Positions 1 to 9,138 of a stretch of DNA of 64,000 nucleotides are shown here, one piece after another (within the stretch, counting starts at the first letter, position 1; each line of letters begins with the position of its first letter). Position numbers and translations under genes: made by a program. The stretch comes from Hymenolepis diminuta (lineage: Eukaryota; Platyhelminthes; Cestoda; Cyclophyllidea; Hymenolepididae): positions 3,549,929 to 3,613,928 of the forward strand of contig CAADRB010000001.1 of NCBI GenBank assembly GCA_900708905.1, given 5' to 3'. The notes beneath the pieces are model-generated. The model made no database searches, had not been told where the DNA came from, and saw only the letters and a program-made list of their open reading frames with translations.

Positions 1-1249
1 ATAAGGCTCTCTATAGGATCTCACTCAATAAGCCTACAAATATCAATAAGATTGAGTGAATTCATTTCAGTTAAGGCCTGATTGTGAAAATCCTTCAACA
101 AACTCAGTTCGTCTTAATTTCAATTCACAACTTTGGTATTAGCCTTAAATGGCCAGCTTGCTTAATGCATTTATTCTATTTAGGCTAGCAATATAATTAC
201 CTGATTGAATGTTGCTCTATGTGATATCCTACTTTACGATATATATATATATATATTTGTACCTCAGAAACCAACTAATCACCTCAGTTAATTAAATTTG
301 GCGGCCAGCACGTCACCTCAATTAAACAAATGCTCTCTCATTTTTATTTGGATGGTTCTAATTCAATTAGGTGCAGGTAGTTATTAGCTAGTGTGCGGAT
401 AGGCAATGATTAATTTTATTAATTAACTTCGATTAATTAGTTTAATTACCCAGCCAGTAATTGACTTTAGGCCACACGTGCAGGATTGGGCTCTAATCTT
501 GCCTCTCTCCCTCTCTCCTTTTTTTTCTATCTTTTTTCATCGTGGAGTGGAGGATACTTTGTTGTTTCGTTTGGTTTCTTTTTCCACCTCTCTTTGATGT
601 ATTTAATTGGTAATAAAATATCTCGCTTTAAATATCTTGCAAAGTTTAGCATCTGCTTTTATTATGTCCCACACGTGATGTTTTAATAAAGAAAACGATG
701 CTTATTCCTTGCACTTTCCTGCAACTGTTTATTACTTTAACCCACTATCCTACCTTTTTCAATCTACTCTGCACATAGCTCATCACTCGGCCTGGAAGCA
801 TTTCATCGGCTTTCTTTTCCTTATCTAACATCAGCATTTTGGGGCTTTACTTCGCTAGTAGCCACTTTTTCAGCTTGTGAATTTCAAGACTGCCTCTCTC
901 TATGCTGTTCGGCTCTAGTATATATTTTGCTATCTGCCATAATCTTCCCAACTGAATAATAGCAATGGCCACTATTTTAGTGCATTTTAACAATTATGTA
1001 AAATTTGTAATTAATAGCTAATAATAAAAGTAGAGCATGTAAAGTTATTACCTTAGTTCCTTTTTTTGGGGAAAAAATATCAGTTTTTATCAAACACTTC
1101 TCGTCGAATATTTTTCATCATAAGTTTTGAATGCTGGTCCACCTGGAATCTTTTAGTAGGGTTCTTGGAACGTTTCAAGCGAAGGCTTTATTGATCGCTG
1201 GATTAGACTTCCGGAGTTCCATTATTTCCAAGCGGTCGGAGGTCAAAAA
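1..1249. other. AT-rich noncoding stretch
   Basis: I see no convincing gene. The stretch contains an AT dinucleotide run, a cluster of TTAATTA-type motifs around 405-455, and two ACACGTG-type E-box cores near 474 and 671. An open stretch at 486-686 is low-complexity (Ser, Leu and Phe from pyrimidine-rich DNA) and is not treated as a gene. The right edge runs into the degraded 3' end of the gypsy relic, so that boundary is approximate. Confidence 0.5.
239..257. repeat. (AT)n microsatellite
   Basis: An uninterrupted AT dinucleotide run of about 19 bases, seen directly. Similar runs occur at 23391-23409, 25625-25641, 48126-48140 and 58737-58756. Confidence 0.9.
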
Positions 1250-1376
1250 ACATCCAGGATGATATCCAGAGGACCCGTTTCCAGTTTCAATGATTTTGCT
1301 GCGTTCCGGGGACGCAGATGGTTTTTATGATGCACCTAAGTTTGGCAATTGAAATTTGTTTCATATAACATGCTAC

Positions 1377-2204
1377 CTAGTCGTACTCTGACGATACATT
1401 CTGCCCATGTGCAATTCGGCCAATGATCACGCACGTAATCTGCTTTGTCGGTTGCAGGAGTCTTCTTGGCACATGAAGTTTAACTGGGAAGGCCGAGTCC
1501 TTTGGAAGTAAATCAGTGTGAATCATCTTGTGTTTTTGTTCCATAAAAGTTTCGGCAAAATTGCTATAATTTAACGCTGGATGTGGCGTCATTCGATACA
1601 TTAAAGGGAACGCGTCGAGAATCTCTTGTCACCTCTCCACGTGACTTCTGAAGTCCCTGCTTCAGAGTGTCAACGAACCGCTCTACCTGATCATCTAATT
1701 GAGGATGATATGGTGGAGATTAGACGTGGTCGATATTATGACTGGTAAAGGTCTTAAAAGAGAACCAAAGAGAACTGGGTGTCGTTGCCGGCTACCCGTG
1801 ATCTCTTGCAGTCCATGACTTGAAAATACAATTCGCAGACTATCAGCCGACGTGGTAACTGTGGTGTGCTTTAATGGAAAGACTTCAGGCCACATTGAGT
1901 GCGAATCTACTACGATAAGATATGAGAGACCATTAGCGGGTCCAGCAAAATCCAAGTGTATATGGACTATGGAGCTGCAATTTGAGGGATGGGTTCCTGG
2001 CTTATCCACCTTTTGACATTTAGAATATCTTTGGATAACTGGTTCAATGTCCTTGTCCACTCCAGGCCAGTATGCAAACGTTCTTGGAAGATATTTCATG
2101 CGGCTAACACCCGGGTGACTGCCATGCCACTGTTGTAGTGCAGCTCGCTTGAGTGCTGAAGGAATAACAATACGATCTGCAAACGTTAAGCATGAACTAA
2201 CCAC
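1377..2204 (-). pseudogene. gypsy integrase remnant
   Basis: The frame over 1695-2204 contains an HHCC-like domain (QWHGSHPGVSRM, then YSKCQKV, where the first Cys is Tyr). The DDE core follows with VHIHLDFAGPANG and VVDSHSMWPEVF. A frameshift near 1790 then moves the second catalytic segment (GNDTQFSLVLF) to another frame, and HPQLDDQVERFV with the catalytic Glu lies beyond it. The frame over 1377-1601 continues with TPHPALNYSNFAETFM, the C-terminal part of gypsy integrases. Degenerate similarity may reach down to about 1250. Broken and not functional. Confidence 0.88.
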
Positions 2205-2420
2205 AGACGGATTATCACACTGTCTATGAAGTTTTAGCTGATCGCCGTTTTGCTTTGATTTTGGCCATCATGTGGAAAAATATTTCATGGCATTTTTCAG
2301 CACTGAATCTTTAGCTGTCGCATTCTGTATATCACTTGTAGTTATTTGAAGTTCGCGTACTACATCAAATAATAGGCGTTGCGTATCGTGTTCCATAGTC
2401 GGACTTGCGATGACGATTTC

Positions 2421-2918
2421 CTAGTCGAGATATTTGTGGTTGAAGATGGGACGAGAAAGACAATCGGCTTGTCCGAATTTGGTCGTGTTCCGATATTCTA
2501 TGTCAAAAACATAGTCAGGAAGAATTGTTGGCCAACGCTGAAATCGGTCTGTAGTGTAAGCTGGAAAACCCTTTTTGAATCCGAAGACAGAGAAAAGTGT
2601 TCTATGACCCGTTAGTAGTGCCAAGTGTCGACCGTAGAGAAATTTATTAAACTTAACAGCGAAAATGATGGCCAAAGACTCCTTTTTCGATCTGACCGTA
2701 GTTCTTCTCAGTTGTAGGAAGTGTTCGAGAAGCGTAAGCGAAGGCTTTTTCTGAACCACCAGGAAAGCATGAGACATAACCGCACCAACGCCATAGTTTG
2801 AAGCATCTGCACCCACTATCATTAGTGGAATAGGATTGCGATGAGAAGGCAGCATATCTGAAGTGACCATATCATTTACCGATGTAAAGGCTTTCTCATT
2901 TTGGGGACGCAGCTCCAT
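2421..2918 (-). pseudogene. gypsy RNase H remnant
   Basis: This is the longest unbroken piece of the relic, about 165 codons. It opens with a NEKAFTSV tether segment. VGADASNYGVGAVMSH then carries the first catalytic Asp. SKKESLAIIFAVKFNKFLYGRHLALLTGHRTL carries the catalytic Glu, and the second Asp (usually TDHRPL) has been replaced by Gly. RFQRWPTILPDYVFDIEYRNTT and QADCLSRP, where the last Asp usually sits, close the domain. The order and spacing match Ty3/gypsy RNase H. The lost Asp and flanking frameshifts indicate an inactive remnant. Confidence 0.9.
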
Positions 2919-3440
2919 TTAGTACTTTTTCACAGCAACTTATTTGGAGAAGCCTGAATATTTTGCAATGTTGGCAGAAATGTACTTTAGTATCTGATGA
3001 GACTCGGAAATGAATGGAATGTAGTAATGTCCTTAGACCGTGGCGCTTCCGTAATCGTCCGAGGCTTTTCCGGATCCGGACGACAGCCATTTTCAAAGAT
3101 GCGTCCTAGGTACTTACTAGAGGGTACAAACAATGAATATTTCTCAGCTTGAGAACGGGGTCATTATCCCGGATACGTTGAAGAAGTGCGATGACACGTT
3201 CTTGAAAATCCTGCTGAGATCGGCCTATACCAATTATGTCTTCTAGATATGCAGGAGTGTCAGAGAGGCCCGATGTTATGGTACTCATTATTATTTTGGA
3301 AATTAGCAAGGGCTCTGGTGTATTGATAGTTATCAGTTTTAATACCGCCTTAGTGGAGTTACATGGACCAAAACCTTCTTGAAATATCTCGGGGAAACGC
3401 TGCATCATCATCTCTGCTGTGAATGAAGTTGTGGATGTTG
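2919..3440 (-). pseudogene. gypsy reverse transcriptase remnant
   Basis: The frame over 3106-3411 starts with the segment QRFPEIFQEGFGPCNSTKA, typical of the start of RT in this clade. It then jumps over most of the domain to SGLSDTPAYLEDIIGIGRSQ, the palm motif normally written YLDDI, followed by ERVIALLQRI. The second catalytic Asp of the pair is retained and the first is Glu. After a stop near 3106, another frame carries the connection region (RPDPEKP). Fingers and much of the palm are gone, so the domain cannot be active. Confidence 0.85.
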
Positions 3441-3489
3441 CAGAGCGCGCAGTATGGAAGATGGCATTTATGGGCAGATTTAAAAGATC

Positions 3490-3814
3490 AGGTTGGCCAA
3501 GTTAGTCGAGATCAAACAGATTAGGCTGAAATTCTGTTACATTAGTTGTTATTGGGATATTAAGATCATAGTAGATCACATTATAGCTTAGTTTCCCTGT
3601 CAGTTTTGGACGACTCAATAATTTCCACACCTTCCTTAAGATTATGGCTATATCTGAAGCGGTGTCCAGTTTTAGACTAATCTCACTCCCATTTATCCAT
3701 AGACTCACATATTTCCGGCTTCGTTTGATGTCGATTCGGTAGGCAGACAGGTGACTGTTAGACCTGAAGTATTTCGGTTTAAATTTATAACGCCAATTCT
3801 TTTTATGGGGAGCA
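3490..3814 (-). pseudogene. gypsy aspartic protease remnant
   Basis: In the open frame ending near 3502, a short strand (YVSLWINGSEISLKL) leads into the active-site motif DTASD, then isoleucines and RKVWKLLSRPKL, which matches retroelement pepsin-like proteases. After PITTNV the frame continues into the linker FQPNLFDLD before a stop. The next residues (LGQPDLLNLPINA) correspond to the GLDWI-type segment preceding RT. The catalytic Asp is present. The usual Gly of DTG is Ala, which is common in this clade (DTAS or DTGS). Confidence 0.78.
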
Positions 3815-4470
3815 TTATCCTTTATGTCGGCACTGCTCACACCGATGCTGCTTGAAAGGACGTTGTTGTCGAAAATGCCAATCTCGGAGGCGTGGACAAG
3901 GTGAAGACAGTTTCTGTTCGACAGAAGGATTTGCCTGTGCCACATATTGTGCAGATTGAGGCATAGATGCGGATATTTTGTGCACTAAATGCGTGGGCAT
4001 GGTATCACAATCAATGAGAACTAATCCCCCTTGAGATTCACTATATCATCTTCTCTGATCATTTATTGCAGCTTCACGCTGGGGTTTTAACAGACGAGTT
4101 CTTAGTGGTAACCAAGGCTTCGTTTGTAAATAAGACATCTGAATTATTCTGGTAAGATGCCGAAACTAAGTTTATTACAATGAAAGTTCACAACGTCATC
4201 AAAGTCGTAAGTCCTCATCATGCTCGATCACAAGTTTGAAGTAGTTCAAGTCTGCGGTCAAAATCTTTTTCCATGACCCGCACAGTTTCATAGTGACTGG
4301 GTTTATCGAATTCCTTAAGTAGGACTAATCGTTAATGATATTCATATTCAACAGGACCTAGCTTCCTGACGAAGCAATGAACTCTCATTTTTTCATCCCA
4401 TTTAGCAAGATTCACCATGAACACGTTTGTGTTTATTGTATCACGATTCAGACAATTTGCCTGATTTATA
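3815..4470 (-). pseudogene. gypsy gag remnant with zinc-knuckle region
   Basis: The minus-strand frame over 3815-4000 has a Pro-Cys-Pro motif, the segment DWHFRQQRPFKQHRCEQC, then RHKG. This fits the Cys/His knuckle that ends gag in K02A2.6-like gypsy elements; several of the expected cysteines are now Leu or Arg. Upstream, at about 4370-4460 in another frame, KWDEKMRVHCFVRKLGPVEY resembles the part of gag where a short helix is followed by a conserved R-K-L-G. Frameshifts and stops separate the pieces. The gag start is not recognisable, so the upper limit is a guess. Confidence 0.7.
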
Positions 4471-6053
4471 ATCACGAATTAATTCAGGAACACCTTAGTG
4501 ACATCTTTAACAGATGGAGGATCAGCACTATTAGCAGACGCAGAATGTTTGATAGAATAGGGTGAGAGAATGAAGGACGTAGGCGTAACAGAAGCATCCA
4601 CATGTTTAGAATCTTCAAATTTAGTCGAAAAAGCGTTTACTTCTGCATATAGCATGCTGAACGTCTTAAAAAATTACGAAAAATCTGCTGATTGTCGAGA
4701 GGCATATAAAACTTTTGTCTTCGACATTGTTGGAAACATCAGAGAAATTCACATTGTTAATCAGATTCAACCAGGGAGGTTGAGCACTCATACCAATCGA
4801 TGGGCATTGATCTCGTTACCTCTGATTTGTCAAATGTACATTTCGACCACATACTTTTTTAACTTTAATTTCAAGATTTTTCGTCAGAACTACTGAGGAA
4901 ATTCTTCTCCATGATATTTAATGCATATTGATTGGCTGTTTAACTAGGAATGCTAAGTCAACTCATTGTTTCTTCTGAGTTACTATTATCTGAGTTACTA
5001 AAATGTTCATTATTGTTTTTTTGCCACATATTCTATCGATGACTCTACCTTCTTTCATTTCATGGATTTGTTATTTTACTAGCTACGAGAAACGTGTCTT
5101 ATTTGTGGTCTTCTTGGATATGATATCAATTCTCTGTTTCCTTTTTATTTCGAATTTTAAGAAGGCAACAGTCTGGTAATATTTTTCAAGGTTTGATTGT
5201 CACATCGATCTTTTCTACGTTCGTTTATAGACATATAGTGATTTTAGAGAATCTAATTCTTAATCGTTTTTTTTTTCTCTTCGTTTCATTTAGATACTAA
5301 TGGTTTTATTGGTGCAAATTCCTCATCAATTTTCCAAAATCATTCACGTACTTGAATGTGTTTCCGTCAGTTTTTGATAAATTTAGTCATGTGTCTAGGT
5401 CCGTTTACATTGACCTCAAGTGCGTCCCTATTTGTACCGATTTCCTATGTCGAAAGTTGTTGATCCTTCCTGATATATTGATTTCTCATCTTCTTCGATA
5501 TTAAATAACTGAATTACAAACACCAATATGTGCTCCCATTCTTGCACTTATGGTTGTAATTCTGTCTTAAATCGTGTGTTATTTCACTAATTGGGAGCAC
5601 CTCGCTTTTTAACTTGTTTGAACTAATTCTATTTTAATATAGCGGTCAATTCAAGTTTCGGTTAAATTCTTGGTTTTTTTCTACTGACGCCTATCAATTT
5701 TACCGTTTTTTTCGCTTTCACTCAACCCTCGACCTTTATGTGTTTTTTTCGACTTTCTCCAGAATTCTAGCTCCTCTTACCCTCTCATTCAGTTAAAAAT
5801 TCGCTTTTCTTCTATTCTTTCCTAAATATAATCCCCTAACGTTTCTACCTGCTTCCTGTCTTGTGGTTGTAGAGTTAGTCCAGTTGGAAAGGACTTGAGG
5901 TTTAATTGGTCTTCCTCATTTTCCATTGGTCTCTATCTAAGCTAGATCCGCTGACCTTCTCTCTCCCTCTCTTTACTTTTATTTGATTTTACGATTTATT
6001 TTAATCAGTCGAATGTTGTTGGCTTCTTCCTTCACCCTCACATCCACACACTC

Positions 6054-6068
6054 CGCGCGCGCGCGTGT
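6054..6068. repeat. Alternating CG/TG tract
   Basis: Fifteen bases of strict pyrimidine-purine alternation, mainly CG steps, seen directly. Such tracts can adopt left-handed (Z) DNA. It stands out because CpG is otherwise scarce here. Confidence 0.85.
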
Positions 6069-6510
6069 TACTTAAATCTATTTTAATTTAATTAGTTAAG
6101 TGAAAGAGAGTTAGAGAGAGATTTGGCCAAAAAGAGAAGAGATTGAGGTGGTGTGGCGGCTTAAGCAGATCACATCCTTAGAACAAATTCACCTACAGCC
6201 ACAATTTCTGTCTCCTTTGCCAATGTGCCGCGAATTCTATGAATATCTTGCAACTAGAAGGTAGGAGGAGGTAGAGACGAGGAGGACAAAAAGCGGAAGC
6301 TGGCGGTTGGAAGAAGGGAAAATATCCTCAACTGGCTAGAGGCTAGAAGGGGCGAGGGAGAGTAGCGTAATTTAATTTCAAACGAATTTGAGATATTTGT
6401 TAATTAAGAAAATTACAACTCACACAGAAGAGGGGAGTTAAATTGCCACATTTGGAGAAGAAACATAGCGAAATTTGTTTGTTTATTGTCTGAGCAGAAT
6501 TTAAGCGGAA

Positions 6511-6575
6511 CTCCCAAGTCCATTTAAAAAAGCGTATTTAAACACTCATCTTGGGTAGAGAGGCAGCATCAATTT
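6511..6575 (+). repeat. Dispersed repeat C, copy 1
   Basis: About 65 bases match 37202-37266 at roughly three quarters of positions. Shared blocks are TCCCAA, CCATTTA, AAAGCGT, CTCATCTTG and ACATCA/GCATCA. Similarity fades on both sides. The family is not recognised. Confidence 0.5.
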
Positions 6576-6719
6576 GGTCGGCCCTTCCGTTCATTGAGTG
6601 TATACCAGCAAGTATCGATTCGACTTTGCTGATGAGCCATGCTTCAAACTGTTGCGCATATGATTATGGTTTCCTACAGTTAACTAGGACGTCCACATTA
6701 TTTTGCTCTCAATCGTTAA

Positions 6720-6749
6720 GTCTGAGATGACTGGATTTCCATCTCAGAC
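6720..6749. repeat. Perfect 10-bp inverted repeat
   Basis: GTCTGAGATG at 6720-6729 is exactly complementary to CATCTCAGAC at 6740-6749, with a 10-base loop. It could fold as a hairpin. The stem does not extend, so a microRNA precursor is unlikely. Confidence 0.7.
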
Positions 6750-8703
6750 CTGCTCAACTACTAGTCCCGGCCTACTCGAAAGTTAGAAGTATCAGGAGTT
6801 CCTGAATGGAATTTCAAAAGATAGCCAACCTAGATTGAGGTCGGCCAATGAGTAAAAAATTAATGATGGAATAAACCGAAGGGAGAGGAGTGTTTACCGA
6901 TTTGCCAAAGTCACTGTTAACTTGTTGAGCTGAATCACTTACAGAGCTATCTACAATTTTTCTGATTAAAATAGCAAGAGAGAAAGCCACTGACAATAGT
7001 ATCTCCTGGATCTCCAAAAATTCAAAGCAGTGGTGAGTGGCGTCAATTTAATTTATTCAAACACATACAACTCTTGACAGAAACAAACACGTACTCCATT
7101 CCTTCACTCAAATGGCATCATTTAATGAAATTTTTAGGAGGTAGCTTGGAAAACAGATTACCATATGGTATTTCTTGATTTCTTTGGCATTCGGATGTGT
7201 TTTGATTAGATAGGGATTCATGTATGTGTTTGGCTGTGTTATTAAAATGCCTCGCACATTATTTATGTATGTTTGCTCTGCCCTGTGAAGTGTGTTGCCC
7301 GACTGCAGTTGATTGAGTTGTCAGTTCCATCATTAGAGATGAGAATGACAGAGAAGGGCTTGGTGCTATGACGGACGGAGTTTGCACCCTACATAGTAAT
7401 CTATAAGATAATATTAAATTAAGGAAAGTGTTTCTCTCTTGATTTCATTTTAAGAGTAGTCAGATTCAATTTTGGAAATCACTTTTGTATCCAAGTATGT
7501 ACCAATTATTCAGTTTGTTGAGAGACGAAGCAGATTGATAATTTCTCTCTGATAGATTAAGTCTACTTTTTGATAAACCCATTTAATAATATGAGTGCAC
7601 ATTGTCAATGTGGTCAATGTTCTCTTCTATTTCTCCAAAGGGAAAAGGGGGTTGGCAAGTTAATCCAATTTGAGAGGAAACGGAGGAGAAATGGATTATT
7701 CTTACTTTATTCAAATTCTGCATTTACCATAATAGGTATTTTTCATTGTATCACATCCTAATATGCCAACTTTCAGATGTCTAGATTTGACTTTCTGAAC
7801 TCAAGTTCGTAAAGTTTCGATCTGATTGATCTATTGAATAGTTTGAATGGCTGACCATACCATTTCGATTCTCCTGACTCTTTTAATAGCCTAAAGCAGC
7901 TATTTTGCTTATTTCAGTTTTGACAACTAATCTCTTTAGCCTTAATATCAAAAGCCATCGAGGTCTTATGGACTAAGTTCGTCTAATCACCACTCCAGTT
8001 CAAGATCGAAATCTTCCAATTTGACACTTCTCCCCTCTGATAAATTAGAAACTTTACATTTCCGCATGCCTTTCATATCTTTGATACGACCAGAAGTTTT
8101 CTTTGACGGGACTCATCAAGATGCTTTTCTCATTTGTTCTTTTAATTAGAAAACTGAAAATTGTTTAATGCATATTGACTTCTAATAGCCTCCCTTTTAA
8201 GATTGTTGTGTCTTCAGTTTAGCGTCCTTAGTGTTTGGTTTATTTATTATTATTATCATTATTTCAAACATGAGCTCTCAAATACATGGTCACTCCTGCG
8301 TTCCTTTTTCATCTTGGCTGTGATAACTGGCAAGAAGTATAAGATTCCTTTCACTTAAGTAATAATTTACACATTTGCCCAAATCCATCCTTTATGGCCA
8401 AAGCTAAACTGAATCTGGTAGGTTCTTTGTACTCGCATTCCTGTCAGTCTACTTTATATCTATTTTCAAATTAGCGAGTCGGTGATTTGGAACACATCTG
8501 CCATTTTAAAGGCGTCAGTTTGCAATATTTTTTCTTAAGTTTTATCAATTAAGTTTAATATGATGGTGGTGGTGAAATAATGGTTAAACGAACTACTTGT
8601 TTTGGCGCCCCTAATTGTAAGAAGTTGATAGTAAAATGAGAGAAATTTTAATCACTTTTGGAGAATAATGCAAGTCTGTTTTTTGCTTTTATATTTATTT
8701 TAG

Positions 8704-9138
8704 GCTATGTTCCCTCATTCCGCATTACTAAGGAAAGCGAATCATCGGTCTATCTCCCTTCGAATTCTTCTTCAACCCCCCAGTACATTCAATTTCTTCA
8801 TCGGAAGTAATGTGAGTTTCCTAACAAATCAATCTACCCGCCGAATCACCATAGATTTATCCCCTTACCTAGAGGATTCTGATTGGTGGAAGGTAGAAAA
8901 TGCTTCAGTTATCCAAGAGGGTGTCTGGAGTCCTCCAGGACCGTTGATTTCTGAACCAGCTTATGTCAACGGTGTTGATTCAGCCATGATACCTCTCCTA
9001 GATGGTCTTGTTCATAATATCTCGTGTTCGTGGTTCTTTGATGACGCTGTGGAACACTCCGAGTCATATATGACAGAAGAAGATGAGCTAACTGCTCCTG
9101 GCCTTGTACTAGAATTTGATTTTAACCTTCTTGATTGA
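8704..9138 (+). CDS. Terminal exon of an unrecognised protein
   Basis: A pyrimidine-rich run ends in TTTATTTTAG at 8694-8703, a strong 3' splice site, and a 144-codon frame (Ala, then Met at 8707) runs on to a TGA at 9136-9138. The AG of the acceptor also forms a stop in this frame, so the exon cannot start earlier. The protein looks natural: mixed composition, many acidic residues, and motifs such as LSPYLEDSDWW, WSPPGPLISEP and a C-terminal EFDFNLLD. There are four possible N-glycosylation sites (NVS, NQS, NAS, NIS) but no clear membrane segment. I recognise no domain. An AATAAA at 9565-9570 could end the transcript. Upstream exons were not identified. Alternatively this is a single-exon gene from Met 8707, or a chance frame. 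Confidence 0.5.
   Translation, partial: AMFPHSALLRKANHRSISLRILLQPPSTFNFFIGSNVSFLTNQSTRRITIDLSPYLEDSDWWKVENASVIQEGVWSPPGPLISEPAYVNGVDSAMIPLLDGLVHNISCSWFFDDAVEHSESYMTEEDELTAPGLVLEFDFNLLD

Larger units (their letters stand above)
1250..4470 (-). mobile_element. Ty3/gypsy (K02A2.6-like) retrotransposon relic
   Basis: Read on the minus strand from high to low coordinates, the gypsy polyprotein appears in the expected order. It begins with gag and its Cys/His knuckle, followed by aspartic protease (LDTASD), RT (YLEDIIGIGRSQ), RNase H (VGADASNYGVGAV) and integrase (HPGVSRM, LDFAGP, DSHSMWPEVF). Frames change repeatedly, stops interrupt each domain, and most of the RT fingers and palm are missing between about 3300 and 3340. 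No LTR pair was found on either side, so both ends are approximate. The ancestor would have been a cytoplasmic particle-forming retroelement. This copy is clearly non-functional. It differs from the LTR element at 48344-50827, which has DTGSD in its protease, but the two seem to belong to the same broad clade. Confidence 0.88.
4471..8703. other. Noncoding stretch upstream of the terminal exon
   Basis: I could not identify a gene. Two adjacent short open frames at 4377-4565 and 4570-4896 on the plus strand have no recognisable domain, and the first overlaps gypsy gag remnants in antisense. The segment 5990-6180 is richer in CpG and purine/pyrimidine tracts than its surroundings and could be a promoter or regulatory region. 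Earlier exons of the gene ending at 9138 may lie in here, but none stood out between plausible splice sites. Confidence 0.4.

Noticed and set aside
4570..4896. 108-codon plus-strand frame next to the gypsy relic
   Set aside because: It has no motif. Its position just beyond degraded gag suggests a chance frame over decayed element or flanking sequence.
7940..8045. Possible third SINE-like copy on the minus strand (AGTGGTGATTAG and GAGAAGTGT)
   Set aside because: The head-like and tail-like pieces occur in the wrong relative order and orientation, and the match is only a few short words.
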